Source of the DNA: Plotosus lineatus
Lineage: Eukaryota > Chordata > Actinopteri > Siluriformes > Plotosidae
DNA length: 64,000 bases
Reading direction: 5' to 3'
Assembly: GCA_024760905.1 (NCBI GenBank)
Contig: CM045750.1
Span: 14,095,919 to 14,159,918, forward strand
Shown here: positions 37,886 to 52,500 of the stretch, piece after piece
How the letters are laid out: each line of letters opens with the position of its first letter
How positions within the stretch are numbered: position 1 is the first letter of the stretch
The notes under the pieces: generated by a model
What the model was told of the DNA's origin: nothing
The model's database searches: none
The model's input: the letters and a program-made list of their open reading frames with translations, nothing else
Translations under genes and position numbers: made by a program

Positions 37886-40800
37886 CTGGGCCAGACAGAC
37901 ATTTATTATAATAAATAAAAGTTTGTTACAGAGGGGGGAAAAAAATCAGAACGAGTCTTCCAATAATCTCATCCTAAAGTGTTACTGTATTAAACTTGCT
38001 AATGGCAAAAAGTGACAACTATACATACCCATTTACTATCAAAATCAAACCAACTACACACAATTTTATCACATGAAATCTACATACAAGAAATTATTCA
38101 CACCCCCCGTTTCAATTTTTCAAATAGTTAATTTGATTCAACGAACAAGGTTGTCGTTTTTTTTTTACCAGAATGGCACCAGCTTCTTCCAAAAGAAAAC
38201 ATGAACAAGAGGCATTGTGGAAAAAAATTTCTCCTCAACTTTTATTTACATTTGAACAAGTGGCATCTCCAAAATTGTTCATATCCTTTCCAAACTGTGA
38301 AATCCAAAGTTCTAGATCATTCAAAACAGTTCAAGCTGTTCTGAAGCTTCTTAATCGCCCCGATTCATTGGGAAAAGCTGCCTTGTCAACTGACCAGGTG
38401 AAAAACAGCAGCTCTATGCAGTTGGTTTGTGGCCAGTCATAGCGAAGTAAAAAGTACTCACTGAGAACCTTTGGCTATGCATTGTGGCTGCTAACAAGTC
38501 AGAAAAGGGCTATAAGGCCATATGTAAAATGTTTTCAAATTCCAGTGGCTACAGTGAAACGTATTATTTTAAAAAATATGAGACATTCTGGATTACAGAA
38601 AATCTCAGGACATGATCGAAAACCAAAAGTGACAGCTGTGGTTTCAAGGAGGATGGTGAGAGGTGCTGCTGGCATTTCAAGGCACATTGCTGGGTTGAAG
38701 ACATGGAAACAACAGAAGCAAAAATCATCACCACCACCACTCAGCAAAGAAACTTGGCCTTGGGCACCAGTGTACATTTCCATATGACAATAACCATAAA
38801 CACACAGCAAAAATGGTAAAGAAATGGTTAGCAAACAAAAGCATTAACGGTTTGCCGAGACCCTGATAGCATCCTGACTAATCCAATTGAGAATCTGTGG
38901 CAGGAACTAAAGATCAAGGTGGCGGCAAGGAGACCCTCCTACCTGAAACAGTTGGCGCTCGTCTCTAAAGATGTCTGGCTGTCCTCCTTTCGGCTTTTTC
39001 CCTTTTACTCGGGAGTCGCCACAGCAAATCATCCGATTCGCACGTTTGATTTGGCAGGAGGTTTTTACGTCGGATGCCCTTCCTGTCACAACCATTTTTA
39101 GCAAGGGACAGAAACACGCTGACGACTTTGCAGCTACTCTTTACGAAAGTCAGCAATGGTTCTTTTACAGGCCTCACACCATAGACAGTGAGAGACATGG
39201 CCCGCCTTTGATTACCCAGTTAGCTGCACTGGGGGGGTGACAACCTTGTGGAGAGTGGGACTCGAACCCCCAACCTGATCCAGCACCATATACTACTAGA
39301 CCACCACTGCGCTCGTCTCTAAAGATGAATGGGTAAAAATACCAGTGGAGACGTACAGAAAACTGGTCAGCCATTATAGGAAATATTTGATTGCTGTAAT
39401 AGTCAATAAAGGCTTTTCTATTGGTTATTGCAAAGCTCATGGACAAATTTTGGACATAGCACTTTTTGTTCAAATATGTCTTCCTTCTGGTTCCTTTTCT
39501 TTTAGTTATACCGTCACAGCCAGTCACACCTTAGTTGTACTCAGCAATAATAAATATTTCCATTCCAGTTTAATCTCTCGCTCGGCTTGTGAATCCTATG
39601 GTTTTCTGGATCCTGCGCCCTGTCCTGGTGTGCTGATACTAGCTGGAGTTCTCATCTTGGAAGTTCCTCCTTCCTGCTGATGAAGATCTATATGAACCCA
39701 GATGTGCATTAAGAGACTGTGAACACGACTTTTCATTGCTCATGATAAACTCTTTTCCCACAATTATTTCCTATTTACAGCTGTGGTATAACAACCAGGC
39801 TACATTTTGGAATGTAATTAATTTCTAATATACGATTTGTATCTTTATGGTTTCACCCAAATGAGGATGGGCTTCCCTTTTGAGCCTGGTTGCACCAAAG
39901 GTTTCTTCCTCATATCCACTGAGAGAGTTTTTCCTTGCCACTGTTGCCACATGCTTGCTCATTAGGGATGTGTAGGGGTTGTAGAAAATGTTTACGTTCT
40001 TTGGAAACTCCTACTTTTATTGTGTAAAGCTGCTTTGTGACAATGTCAACTGTAAAAATTACTATACAAATAAAGCTGAACTGAAAATTAAATAAAATTT
40101 AGGAACTAATTTTCTCCACAGTGACGTCTCTTGTAGATCGTCTTATCTTTTGGAAGAAGGCCGAGTCATTGCCGGTCAAAAACTACACTGGTTGAATAAA
40201 AGTAAGTCAAAGTTTGCCATGGACAAACATCCCCCCGCCCCGATCCACAAAGAGAGACAAACTATTATTCACCTAGATCACCCGAGTACTGTTCAGATTG
40301 GCTGTAGGAATTGTTTTTTCTGCTTGGGGTAATGTTCCATGCCGGTACAGGATTCACTGGCTTCAGATTAGTCAAGGACACCAAGTGTCTGAAACATCAA
40401 AATAATACTGAAGTACTGTAATCCTAAAGAGGAACACCCCCCCCCCCTCCACACTTGTTTTTTTAAAATACAAAGAACAGTTTTGATAGATCAATGAAAC
40501 ATTCACGTGTTATGCAGAACTCACTTTTCTCCCAGCTCTTCAATAAACACCGTCACACCACTGGGATGAGACCCTACCTCCTGGATGAAAGCATTGTAAT
40601 ACTTCCCCTTTGGATCCAAACGTACCTGCACAACCAGACAAAAATTATATGGGCAGAGGTTTGTGGACACCAGCTCATCACACGCAACATACAGATTTTC
40701 CTCCATATATCAACTCCACTTTGCAGAAAGCTGTCTAAAAAGAGTTGTAATTGTAACAAATACCCCCAATGAACCTCAGACCTACAAGATACTACAAGGT

Positions 40801-42156
40801 AAGAAATAATGGGCTTTTAGGGCCATTCTTGTTCAATGGGATAATTTGTACAATGGTGTCTGATCTATTTGTTTTGCAACCTTCTGACGAAAGGTTAACA
40901 TTTTGATGTGATGGTCAGGTGTGGTCAAACATTTACTTGCATATCTTAAGTTGAAGACCAATTTAAAAATCAGCAAAATAAAAATTGTACATTAACCTGA
41001 TAGTCATACCTGACATTTGTCCCCCAAGAAATACTGTCTACCAGCAAATACCATATAATCAGTCTTCTGGAGTTCTGCAACACACAAAATACAGCATCAT
41101 TAAAAAAAGTACAGTAGGCCCTTGGCTATTCGTGGTTTTGCACTTGCACCTGCGCATATTCGCGAATTGCCGAGCAACTGTCACATGATTCAAATTCAGC
41201 CAATGGCGGTCCTCCTCCCTGCTGATTGGTTGAGATGATGTATACGCACCCTTGTTCCTCATTCGCGCACAAGTTGTGAATGAGCTTTTTTTTTTAGTGT
41301 GTTTGAATTACCAGTTAAGCTCCATGATGCCACTCAAATACTGGCTAAGCATATCTCTTCTGAAGAAATAAGACTTTCTCCTGAAGAAACGAGTTTCCTC
41401 TGAAGTGCCTGAAGAGGATCAAGCTGAACTTTTGTCAAGCACTGTAGTATCAAAGTCTTTTTCAATTATTATTCAAGTACAGTACGCAAGTTAATGGTTA
41501 GAATGTTTGTGTGTGTGATTTTATGTACTGTGCTGTATCATGCTCATCCTTTTGTTTATCCAATTTAGTACATTTCATGTTCTTTTGTTATGGTCTGTGT
41601 TTTTGGGAGAATCTGATTTTTGCGGCTGTGCCTCTAACTCTTTTCTCTCCGCTCCGGCTGAGGGGCGTGGCTGAGCTGCTCAAACTGAATGCAGCTCATA
41701 CCTGAATTCAGTCTGCTCATCTTCTCCCTATAAACACAAACCGCACACTCACCTCAGTTAAAGCAAGCTGCTTAAGTGCTTACCCTTTGAATAATAAAAC
41801 CACTCTGCCATCTCGTACTGCCTCCTGCATTCTGGGTCCGGCTGAAAGCTCATTAAGTCACACTTATGTTCTTTATGTACAGTACAATAAATGTATGCGG
41901 CTTGTGAGACAAAGCGCATTCGGACTTCCAATCTTTCAAGCGAGCAAGTGCACGTTGAATACTTGATTAGTACTCAAGCTCCACTTGCTCACTTGAAAGA
42001 TCAGAAGTCTGGATAAGCTGTGCTTTGTCTCACAAGCACCATACGTCACTTGCGACAAGCGTCTACAGTCGGTGGCGCGCCTCAAAATGATGCAATGCCT
42101 CCCTCTAGTGAGTGTCTGATAAGTATTTTTAACCATTAATGAGTTGTTCCTGTAGG

Positions 42157-42232
<76 letters not shown>

Positions 42233-45200
42233 CACACACACACAGTTGACCCCCGACTTACGAAACCCCATGGGTACAAAAATCCCAGGTTACGAAAAAC
42301 ATTTTCCTAAGTTTTTGTCCCCGGGATACGAAAACAACATCCTCTTACAAAAAGCGCCATTCAAACGCACCAATCAAAATTTCACATGATGCGCAAGTTG
42401 CTCTCTCATTGGCTGTCTCGCAACATCCCGCCCCTCTGGCCTCCCATTGGCTAGGAGGGATGACGCAGAACCAGAAGGAGATCTTAAAGCGGAAATACAG
42501 TGAGGACCTCTGACCTTTCAAACAGGCAATGTAATTCCACTTTAAATAAAACATCCCATCCATGTGTGTGTGATAGAAAGAGAGAGCGAGAGAGACACAG
42601 AAGGAAGCTTAACTCTTTAGTTTAGTTTTTTTAAGTTGTTTAATTTAGTAAATATTTAATAAATGTGGCACATGTGAGCTCATCTCTAATTCCGAGCCCT
42701 CAAGAAATCAAGTTAAAGTTGAGCGTGGACCTCCGATCTGTCAAGCAAAGAATGCACTTTGAATTCCAGGTCTTGTGGGTGTGGCCCGCAGCGATACAAT
42801 AAACATTTAATGTATATACAATACACGTTTAATGAGTATGTGTGTCTGTGTTAATAAAAAAAAAAAAAAAAGTTTAACGGTTTAATTAATAAATATGTTA
42901 ATAAAATGGTTTAATAAATAATTTTTTTACTTTTAACACATTTAATATTTAACACATACCACTGAAAGTAGCAACTTGAAGCAAGTTCACTTGCTTGCGC
43001 TTGAGACAAAGCGCAGCCTATCCGAACTTCCGGGCTTTCAAGTGAGCAAGGTATAGCGACTCTCCGCAGCATTAAAGTTAATAAATAACAAAAAACCTAC
43101 AAAAACCCTGTTTTACATTGTTTTTCTCTTGTGAAATCTAAGGGGGTACTCTTACCCAAATATTCCATAAACATCTTAGATATTTCATGAACAGTTTGGT
43201 ACCAAATAATGGCACAGAACATGAAGCCTTTAAAATGGCCTTTAGTGCCATTTAAAATCTTGCCTGCTGTTATGTACTGTATAATATTTTGTTTTAATTA
43301 CGAATTCAAGATGTGGACTACAAACTTACCTTTGCGGCTGTCGTGCCACACATCAAACTCCACATTTCGATACAACTCTGGCTCCAAGGCTTTCAGAACC
43401 TTGTAGGGAAGACCAAGCAATCCTGGGGAATCTGTAGCCTAAAGTTAAAGTTACAAAATGTCACCACAATGTGTTTATTTAAAAAAAAAAAAAAGAAGAA
43501 TTTCTCACCTTTCCCCCAGCCTGTTCTTCAGTTCCAACTTTAACTTTTTCCTCAGAGCGGTTGTGTCCACTTTTCCCCCATTCCTCTCTACAAATGTAAT
43601 GCAAGTTTAAATAAAATTATACACAAGTTAAAAATGATCATTTAAAAAAAATAAATAAATAAAAATACAATATCTAATTGAATGTAGGTTAAGTTCATAA
43701 ATGTTTGAACCATCATTTTGCCTCTGTACACAATAGATTTGCTCTTCATCTCCAAATGGATCATGTCCTGCTCAGATTTAATCAAATATGTCAAAACATT
43801 TAAGTGCAGATAGATAATTCAAAATAGCAAAAGCAACCCAAGAGCTTTTCGACGCCAATAATAGGAAAGTACTTTAACACTGGAGTCAATTTCCTGATTT
43901 CACCCAATGCAAATGATCTTTTCACCATAACAGTGGTGGTGTTTCTTACAGCATGGCCTTTCATTACAAATAATTAAATATTTCTGAACACGAAAGGGTG
44001 ACAATTTTTGCATTCTGTAGAGCCCCGAAACACAATCACACTTTTCTCACAGATAAGCAGGACTCATCACTGCAAGCAAAACAACAGTTAGTTATTAGAT
44101 CTCAACATCCTCAATACACTAATGTCGATGGTTATGCTTGAGTAGCGAAGCTTTAACCTTTCAACCACATGAATGTGTTTTGGCTTCCTAACAACATTCA
44201 AAGCCATGAAAATTAACCTTAATCCAGCAAGAAAAACATGTAACACCCAATTTAATTTATTTTTTCCTTCAAATTTTGCAAATTACTTATGTTGTGCATT
44301 ATTTCTCTTAAAAAAACAAACAAAAAAAAACTATAAGCCACCATGAGACCAGGAGAACGTCAGGAATAAATTAACCCATTGTTTCTTCTGGGGCCGATGG
44401 CATAGTGGTTTGGGTGCTGGGCTCATGATAAGGAGGTTGTGTTTAAATCCCAGTTAGACCCCTGGGGCAAGGTCTTTACCACAAGTGTGCCTCTGTCCAC
44501 CCAGCAGTATAAATGGTTACCAGTAAAAGAAAAAAAAAAATACTGGGAAGGTAACCTACGATGGATTGGAGTCCCATCCAAGAGGAATTGAACTCCTGGT
44601 AACTTCACGCTATGGAAACTGGGAATAAGCACCGGCCTGATGAGCCACTAGGCTCAGGTGTAAAAAGCCCAACAGACTCCCTACATTGTTTACGGGAAAA
44701 TGTTTCAATTTACACACACAAAAAAAACCCAACAACATTTAAATTAAGCTTGAAAACTAAGATTCCCCTGTATGTTGAGTGAAATCACCAAAGCTACATT
44801 AAATCTAAGCTTCAATTCAAGTGCATTTACTCAGTGGGGGGGCAGAGTGGTTAACACATCTGCCTCACAATAAGGTCCTGGTTTCGATTCCCATGTGGAT
44901 TCAATTTCTATGTGGAATTTATGTTCTCCTTGTGCTTGTGTGGGTTTCCTCCACATACTCTGGTTTAATCCCACAGTCTAAAAACATGCACAGTAGGTTA
45001 ATTGGCTGTTCCAAATCTCCCCTAAGTGCAAGTATGAATGGTTGTGTGAGTGTTGGCCCTGCGATGGCCTGGTGAGCTGTCCAGTTTGTTCCCCGCCTCA
45101 GATTCAGCTGAGATGGGCACCAGCCTCCCCGCTACTCTAATTAGGATTACGCAGTTCAGAACATGAATAACATCTTTACCAGGGTTGCCAATAATGATGA

Positions 45201-46529
45201 AGAGCAAATGTACTGTACTTAAATATTTTAAGGTAGTAGGCCCCTCTTCAGTTTCATGCAGAAATGAGTACAGTAATCATAGGAAGAGAAAATTTACCCA
45301 TGATTCATGGAATAAAGAAGTAATAAACCCCCAGGTTTAATTAATAAAAACCTCTAATAGGTAATCATGCTCCGATCGGACATGGGGTGCAGAGAAAGGT
45401 GCAGATTTTTACGCGCAATCACACACACATCCACATGGTGCAAGTTGAAATAGCAGCTGTCACATAAGCCAAAGCTGAGCAGCTTATACTGAAATTGCCA
45501 ACTAATTGAACTGGACCCATTGGACTTAAGATAATGAAATGAAGGCTACATGTAAAATACACCGGGGGGAGGGGGGGGGGGTCATTAAACAAAGCACTTG
45601 GATTTGTTTAATTTGTATTTTAAGGGCAGGTTCACTACAACAGGCCATGGGGAGGTGTCACGGATCCTTAATGATGATCTATATTCGATGAGGTTGTCCA
45701 TTTTTTTCTCCAATCAGCCAAAACCAACCAAAAAAAGAACATTGCATTTTTTTTTACGGCTAGATCGCTTACATTTGGACCCTTAATTCCAGCACATGGT
45801 CACCGTGGAATAGTTTTGTCAAACTTAGGCAACATACCATTTATTTCCAACTAGAATTGGCTTCAGTTTTTCCACTGACATGTTGAATGGATGACAAGAA
45901 AAATTAAACCACTCCATAACATCATCTCCTGCACATCCAAAAAACTTTTAATAGCGTTTGGTTCAGGATTCTTTAATTTTAATAGGGTTAGGTTCAGAAT
46001 ATTGGGATTACAGTATTGAGGGGCTAACCTGCTTGTTCTGTACATCAGGTCATCGACTGACTTCATTCTATCGGCACAAATGTTGCTGAGCCACAACCTG
46101 ACCAATTGAAGCAACAACAGTCACTAAATACTAGGGTATTGAACAAAGATCGCCATAACACTTTGGATTGGTGTGTAAATTTAGACCACAGTACTGTACA
46201 TCTACTCTATTTTACAATTCATTTAGGGTTAAACTGGAAAAGAAAAAATATATATATAGAAACCTGGGAACACCGTCCTCAAGCTGATCATAACCAGCAT
46301 CCTCACTGCACACAGAGAGGCTGTTTCTGTAGCGCTTCCCTCCTCCTCTGAACCCGTCTAGAGCCATATTGAGATCCTCTTCTTTTATGCCCAGAATACG
46401 CAAGTACAACAACTCGTATAACAGTGCTTTAAACACAGAAAGAGGAAAACTGAAGATCCAGCTTTTTTCGAAGATGCAAAAAACATTTCAATTCCAAAAG
46501 AGTTCCCATGCTTAAGTGAATATTTTATA

Positions 46530-46576
<47 letters not shown>

Positions 46577-49500
46577 TTATATATACACACAGTATATGCG
46601 GACAGTGCTTTTTTACAGGAAGGGGGGGATACTTGGTTGTTAGTGTAAGTAAATGTAACATCTACAATTAAAATATAATTTTAAATTTATGAACTTTATT
46701 CTCAGATGTCATGGTTATCTTTGTAGGCCTATGCCAGAAACTCACACTGGCATATCGCTGCATTCACTGGGTAGGTCCTTGAGTACACAACGTCATAGTG
46801 GCCATTATTTGAACAGCAGAGCAAAATCTGTAACACAAAAATCTCTTAAATCATCATCATACAAAAAAACCAACATAATACTACAAAAGCAAAAATGCAT
46901 GTGGCATGGAAGTCTATAACATGGCACTACATTGACTAATACACTGACTTATTTATTGCATTGCAAATCTGAGAAGGCATTACAGAGGGTTTGTTGGCAT
47001 AATGATGTTTGAACTAGCAACCAGATATTCATTGGGTTTCAAATGTTAAAGACTATATTTCCGAGTTATGAATTATTGCAAAGTGTTCTGGACTACAAAT
47101 TCCAATCTTTTTGCCATGAAATAAATACTGTCAATATCCTTGCTGCATTTTCTAGTAAAAGATACCAAAAAGCAAAAAAACTGCACATTTACATCTCTTG
47201 TCAAGACAGCAAACAAGCACTATTCACCCATCACAACACACCTTAGAAAAGTGATTGTCCTCCCCGATCTCAGTTGGTGACTTCCCAGGGTACCTGTAAA
47301 TGATAAAGTGCCGCCTGTACCAGACACCACATTTCAATCACAACTTAAGCACATATGTAGTCACATAATTTCAGTTTACTTTTGAAAAACCAAGATTACA
47401 GTAAAACTAGGTGCCAGTAGTAAAAATTCCAAGAACTTCTGACACCTTTAAGTTTCCAGTTTCAGCTGGAAATGTTGTTTCTATAAAGATAGATATATTG
47501 TTTCTGTAAAAATAAGTTTGACATTTCAGTCATCTTCCAAGCATAAGCAGTTTAAAAAAATAAGAGGCCACATCGGATAGTTAGATATTTGTCAAAATAC
47601 ACTACATTGCCAAAAGTGTTCACACATCTGCCTTCACATGTATGAATTTAAGCAAAAGCCCATAGGATTTAATATGACATCATTCAACCCTTTGCAGCTA
47701 CAACAGCTTCTACTCTTGCGAGCAAGCTTTCCACAAAGTTTGAGTGTGTTCATTTTAACTGGACTTCAAGAAGTGCATTTATGAGGTCAGACACCGATGT
47801 CAGACGAGAAGGCCTTAATCACAGTCTCTGCTGCAATTCATCCCAAAGATATTTTATTGGGTTGAGGTCAGAATTCTGTACAGGAAATTCAAGTTCTTCC
47901 ACACCCAACTTGCTCATCCATGTCTTTATGGACTCGGTTTTTGCACTGGGGGCTTCATTTTATATACCCTTGCATCCGACGCTTCGCATTGCACTTTGTG
48001 GCTTGAATGCAGCTGCAATTCAATTAAAATCCATTCCTTGAAGCTCTCTATGCACTGTTCTTGAGTTAATCTCACAAAGTTCGAAGGTCTGTAGCGGTTA
48101 ACGATGCTGAAAGTTGACAAAATCTGCACACTATGCGCGTTAGCATCTGCTGACCTCACAGAGTCATTTTACTTGACAATTACTTTGCGGCCAAGTTGCG
48201 GTCATTCCCAATCGCTTCACTTTGTTATACCAGTGACAGTTGATGGTGGAATATTTATTCGGAGGAAGTTTCAGGACTGGACTTGTTGCACAGATGGCCT
48301 CCAATCACAGTACCACACTGGAATTCACGAACCTCCTGAAAACGACCCATTTCTCATAAATGTTTGTAGAAGCAGTCTGCAAGCCTAGATGCTTGAATCT
48401 ACAGGTCCTTCTCAAAAAAGTAGCATATTGTGATAAAGCTCATTATTTTCTGTCTGTCTTCCTTTCGGCCTTTTCCCTTTTCTCGGGAGTCACCACAGCG
48501 AATCATCTGATTCGCATGTTTGATTTGGCAGAGGTTTTTACGTCGGATACATTTCCTGTCACAACCCTTTTTAGTAAGGGACAGAAACACGCTGACGACT
48601 TTGCAGCTACTCTTTCTGAAAGTCAGCAATGGTTCTTTTACATGAACCTCTCACCATAGACAGCGAGAGACATGGCCCGCCTTTGATAACCCAGTTAGCT
48701 GCACTGGGGGAAAGCTCAGTATTTTCTGTAATGTACTGATAAAAATTAAACTTTCATATATTTTAGATTCATTGCATACCAACTGAAATATTTCCGGACT
48801 TTTATTGTTTTAATACTGATGATTTTCACATACAGCTCATGAAAACCCAAAATCCCTATCTCGAAAAATTAGCATATCATGAAAAGGTAGTCTAAATGAG
48901 CTATTAACCTAATCATCTGAATCAACCAATTAATTGTAAACACCTGCAAAAGCTTCCTGAGGGTTTTAAAAACTCCCAGCCTGGTTCATTACTCAAAACC
49001 ACAATCATGGGTAAGACTGCTGACCTGACTGCTGTCCAGAAGGCCATCATTGACACCCTCAAGCAAGAGGGTAAGACAGAAAGAAATCTGAGTGAATAGG
49101 CTGTTCCCAGAGTGCTCGATCAAGGCACCTCAGTGGGACGTCTGTGGGAAGGAAAAAGTGAAAGAAGGGCCGATTCCAGACCTTGGGGGACCTGTGGAAG
49201 CAGTAAACCGAATCAGGAGTAGAAACATCCAGATCCACCGTGCACAGGCATGTGCAGGAAATGGGCTACAGGTGCCGCATTCCTCAGGTCAAGCCACTTT
49301 TGAACCAGAAACAGCGGCAGAAGCGCCTGACCTGGGCTACAGAGAAGCAGCACTGGACTGTTGCTCGGTGGTCCAAAGTACTTTTTTCGGATGAAAGCAA
49401 ATTTTGCATGTCATTCGGAAATCAAGGTGCCAGAGTCTGGAGGAAGACTGGGGAGAAGGAAATGCCAAAATGCCTGAAGTCCAGTGTCAAGTACCCACAG

Positions 49501-52500
49501 TCAGTGATGGTCTGGGGTGCCATGTCAGCTGCTGTGTTGGTCCACTGTGTTTCATCAAGGGCAGGGTCAATGCAGCTAGCTATCAGGAGATTTTGGAGCA
49601 CTTCATAAAGCTTTTCAGCAGATGGCAGCATGGAGATGAAGATTTCATTTTTCAGCACGACCTGGCACCTGCTCACAGTGCCAAAACCACTGCTAAATGG
49701 TTTACTGACCATGGTATTACTGTGCTCAATTGGCCTGCCAACTCTCCTGACCTGAACCCCATAGAGAATCTGTGGGATATTGTGAAGAGAAAGTTGAGAG
49801 ACACCAGACCCAACACTGTGGATGAGCTTAAGGCCGCTATCGAAGCATCCTGGGCCTCCATATCACCTCAGCAGTGCAACAGGCTGATTGCCTCCATGCC
49901 ACGCCGCATTGAAGCAGTCATTTCTGCAAAAGGATTCCTGACCAAGTATTGAGTGCATAACTGAACATAATTATTTGAAGGTTGACTTTTTTGTATTAAA
50001 AACACTTTTTATTGGTCGGATGAAATATGCTAATTCTTTTGAGAAATGGATTTTTGGTTTTTATTTACTTTTTTGCCAAAATTATCAATATTAAAACAAT
50101 AAAAGGCTTTAACTACTTCAGTTGTGTGTAATGAATCTAAAATATATGAAAGTCTAATGTTTATCAGTACATTACAGAAAACAATGAACTTTATCACAAT
50201 AGGCTAATTTTTTGAGAAGGACTAGTATACACCTGTGGCTATAGAGGTGCTTGGAACACCTGAATTCAATTAATTGGATAGATGCATGAAAACCTTTTGA
50301 CAATAGTGTGTATAAATAAGTTATACATCAAATAAGATCCAAAAATGTAGGCACTATTGGCAAAAAATGTTAGTGGAGATGAGAAAAGCAGATTCCTAAA
50401 AACTATGATTTTAATGGAAATGTCAGGACTTTCTAAAGCTTTGTAAATATTGTAAATTCCAGATCATCAACTTTAAATTTATAATAAGCAAAATGAACTT
50501 GAGGTCCAACAGCACTCTTTCTACTGTTAATTATTCTGCAGGTAGCAATGACTGATAAATTTCTCATGTGAATATGAAGTAAAGTTCTAAAATAATTTTC
50601 CAATACAATATCGGTTCTTGTCTATATCGGGATAACAAAAAAGGACCGATTTTGTTAAAATGTCAAAATAAAATGTACAGCAAATAGACCAAAAAAAAAA
50701 AAAAACCTTTAGGAATACGTCACCTGTAAAGCAAAGACAAAGCCTTTATCTCCACTTGCCCCACAGTCTCCTAAAATTAAATTCAAACAGCATATTACAT
50801 ACACAATTTTTTTATATAGAAACATGTCAATTGCTCAATATCAAGAGTCACCTTATTCGGTATGCTTCATATTCACCTTTATTAATCCCTCAAACCTGGA
50901 TAGTATCTCAGAAATAACTGGCACTATGAATGTCTACCATTATGAACTTGCAGGCAAAAATATCATCATGCATAGACAATTATTTACACCATTATCAGTA
51001 GAAATGACTGAAAGGTGTTATATGCTCTGGTCCCACAATTAAAAGCAAGTTTAATCTCGGCTTGCCACCACTCCCAAATAATATTGGGATCGTTGAGTAT
51101 TGATCATAATGCAGCTATGGGGGAGGGGGGACACAAGCCAGTGATCTTTCTCATGTTGGTCCTAAGCCCGGATAAATGCAGAGGATTGTGTCAGGAAGGG
51201 CATCCGGCATAAAACCTGTGCCAAATGTACTATGTGGATCATCAATGCAACTTCCAATCCGGATCGATCGAGACCCGGGTTAACAATGACCGCCATCAGT
51301 GCTGATAACCAACAGGGTGCTAATGGAAACTAGACTACTGTTGGTCGAATAAGGAGAGGCGAGAGGCAGAGAGAGAGAGAAGAGGAAAGGCATGAGTCTA
51401 GTACTGAGAGTAGGGACTTTGAAAGTTGGAACTATGACAGGAAAAGCTAAAGAGCCGGCTGACATGATGCAGAGGAGGAAGGCGGACATACTGTGTGTTC
51501 AGGAGACCAGGTGGAACGGTAGCAAGGCTAGAAGCTTAGAGCAGGGTTTAAGCGGTTTTATCATGGTGTGGATGGGAAGAGAAAATGGAGTAGTCATCAT
51601 CTTGAAGGAGGAGTTTGTCCGGAATGTTCTAGAAGTGAAAACAGTGTCAGACAGAGTGATGAGTCTCAAGTTAGAAATTAAGGCATGATGTTCAATGTTG
51701 TTAGTGCTTATGCCCCACAGGCAGAATGTGAGCTAGAAGACAAGGAGAGATTCTGGAGCGAGTTAGATGAAGCGATGCAGAATACCCCCAGAGGTGAAAG
51801 AGAGGTCATTGGTGCAGACTTCAATGGACATGTTGGCGCAGTCAACAGAGGGGACAAGGAAGTGATGGGCAGGTTTGGTATCCAGGACATTTATGTGCTT
51901 TCCAAAAACCTTTGTACAGTTGGATACCACGAAACTCAAATTTTGAACAGACTAAAGCCTGCCAATTTTAATGTGCACAAAGTTAGACCATAAAACCCAG
52001 GTATCTTTTTGAGGGATGGTTTTGACGACCTAATGGGATGATTGATCGTATTTTATTTAGCTGTCGATTAATTAATCAGGTGTCCCAATTGATGGTTCTA
52101 TTAGCAAAGCCACACACATAAATTCCTGACATGCACAGAAACACATTCTAAATACAGTGGAACCTCAACTTACAAAAGCCCCAACTAACAAAAAATCCAG
52201 GTTACAAAAAACATTTTGCTAAAATGTTTGTCTCTGGATACGAAACAAGCTGGAATTGAAACAAGAGGATACGAAACACGAGTTGCTCGCTCATTGACTA
52301 TATCTCCCAACATCCCACCCCACTGGCCTCCCATTGGCTAGGAGCAATGACGCAGCTCCCTCCCATTGGCTATTATGGAGCACCCATAATGCTTTTGTGT
52401 AAAGGACAGTTACTGTTGTTTCATGAGTTTTTAGAGTGTGCTCATTGCAACTTTATTTTTTGGCTCAGGCTTTTAACCTTGCATAAACATTTGTAAGATT

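Larger units (their letters stand above)
48402..50225 (+). mobile_element. Tc1-like element B nested in element A
   Basis: Long terminal inverted repeats start CAGGTCCTTCTCAAAAAAG and end TTTTTTGAGAAGGACT. TA duplications lie at 48400-48401 and 50226-50227. The transposase starts at 49,008 ([20 protein letters not shown]) and ends at 49,952 ([12 protein letters not shown]). It keeps [18 protein letters not shown] and [20 protein letters not shown], with the second Asp and the Glu of the DDE triad. A deletion near 49,165, frameshifts and a microinversion at 49,605-49,631 inactivate it. Confidence 0.92.
47598..50312 (-). mobile_element. Tc1-like element A, host of a second Tc1 insertion
   Basis: Ends TACACTACATTGCCAAAAGT and, inverted, CTTTTGACAATAGTGTGTA. 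The minus strand at 47,650-47,960 encodes [33 protein letters not shown] and [11 protein letters not shown], the C-terminus of a Tc1 transposase. Its centre is lost. It is interrupted by element B at a TA. Confidence 0.85.

Noticed and set aside
45863..46117. Extra ALG13-like exon between exons 7 and 8
   Set aside because: No similarity to the family, no fitting splice sites, and exons 7 and 8 already join in phase.
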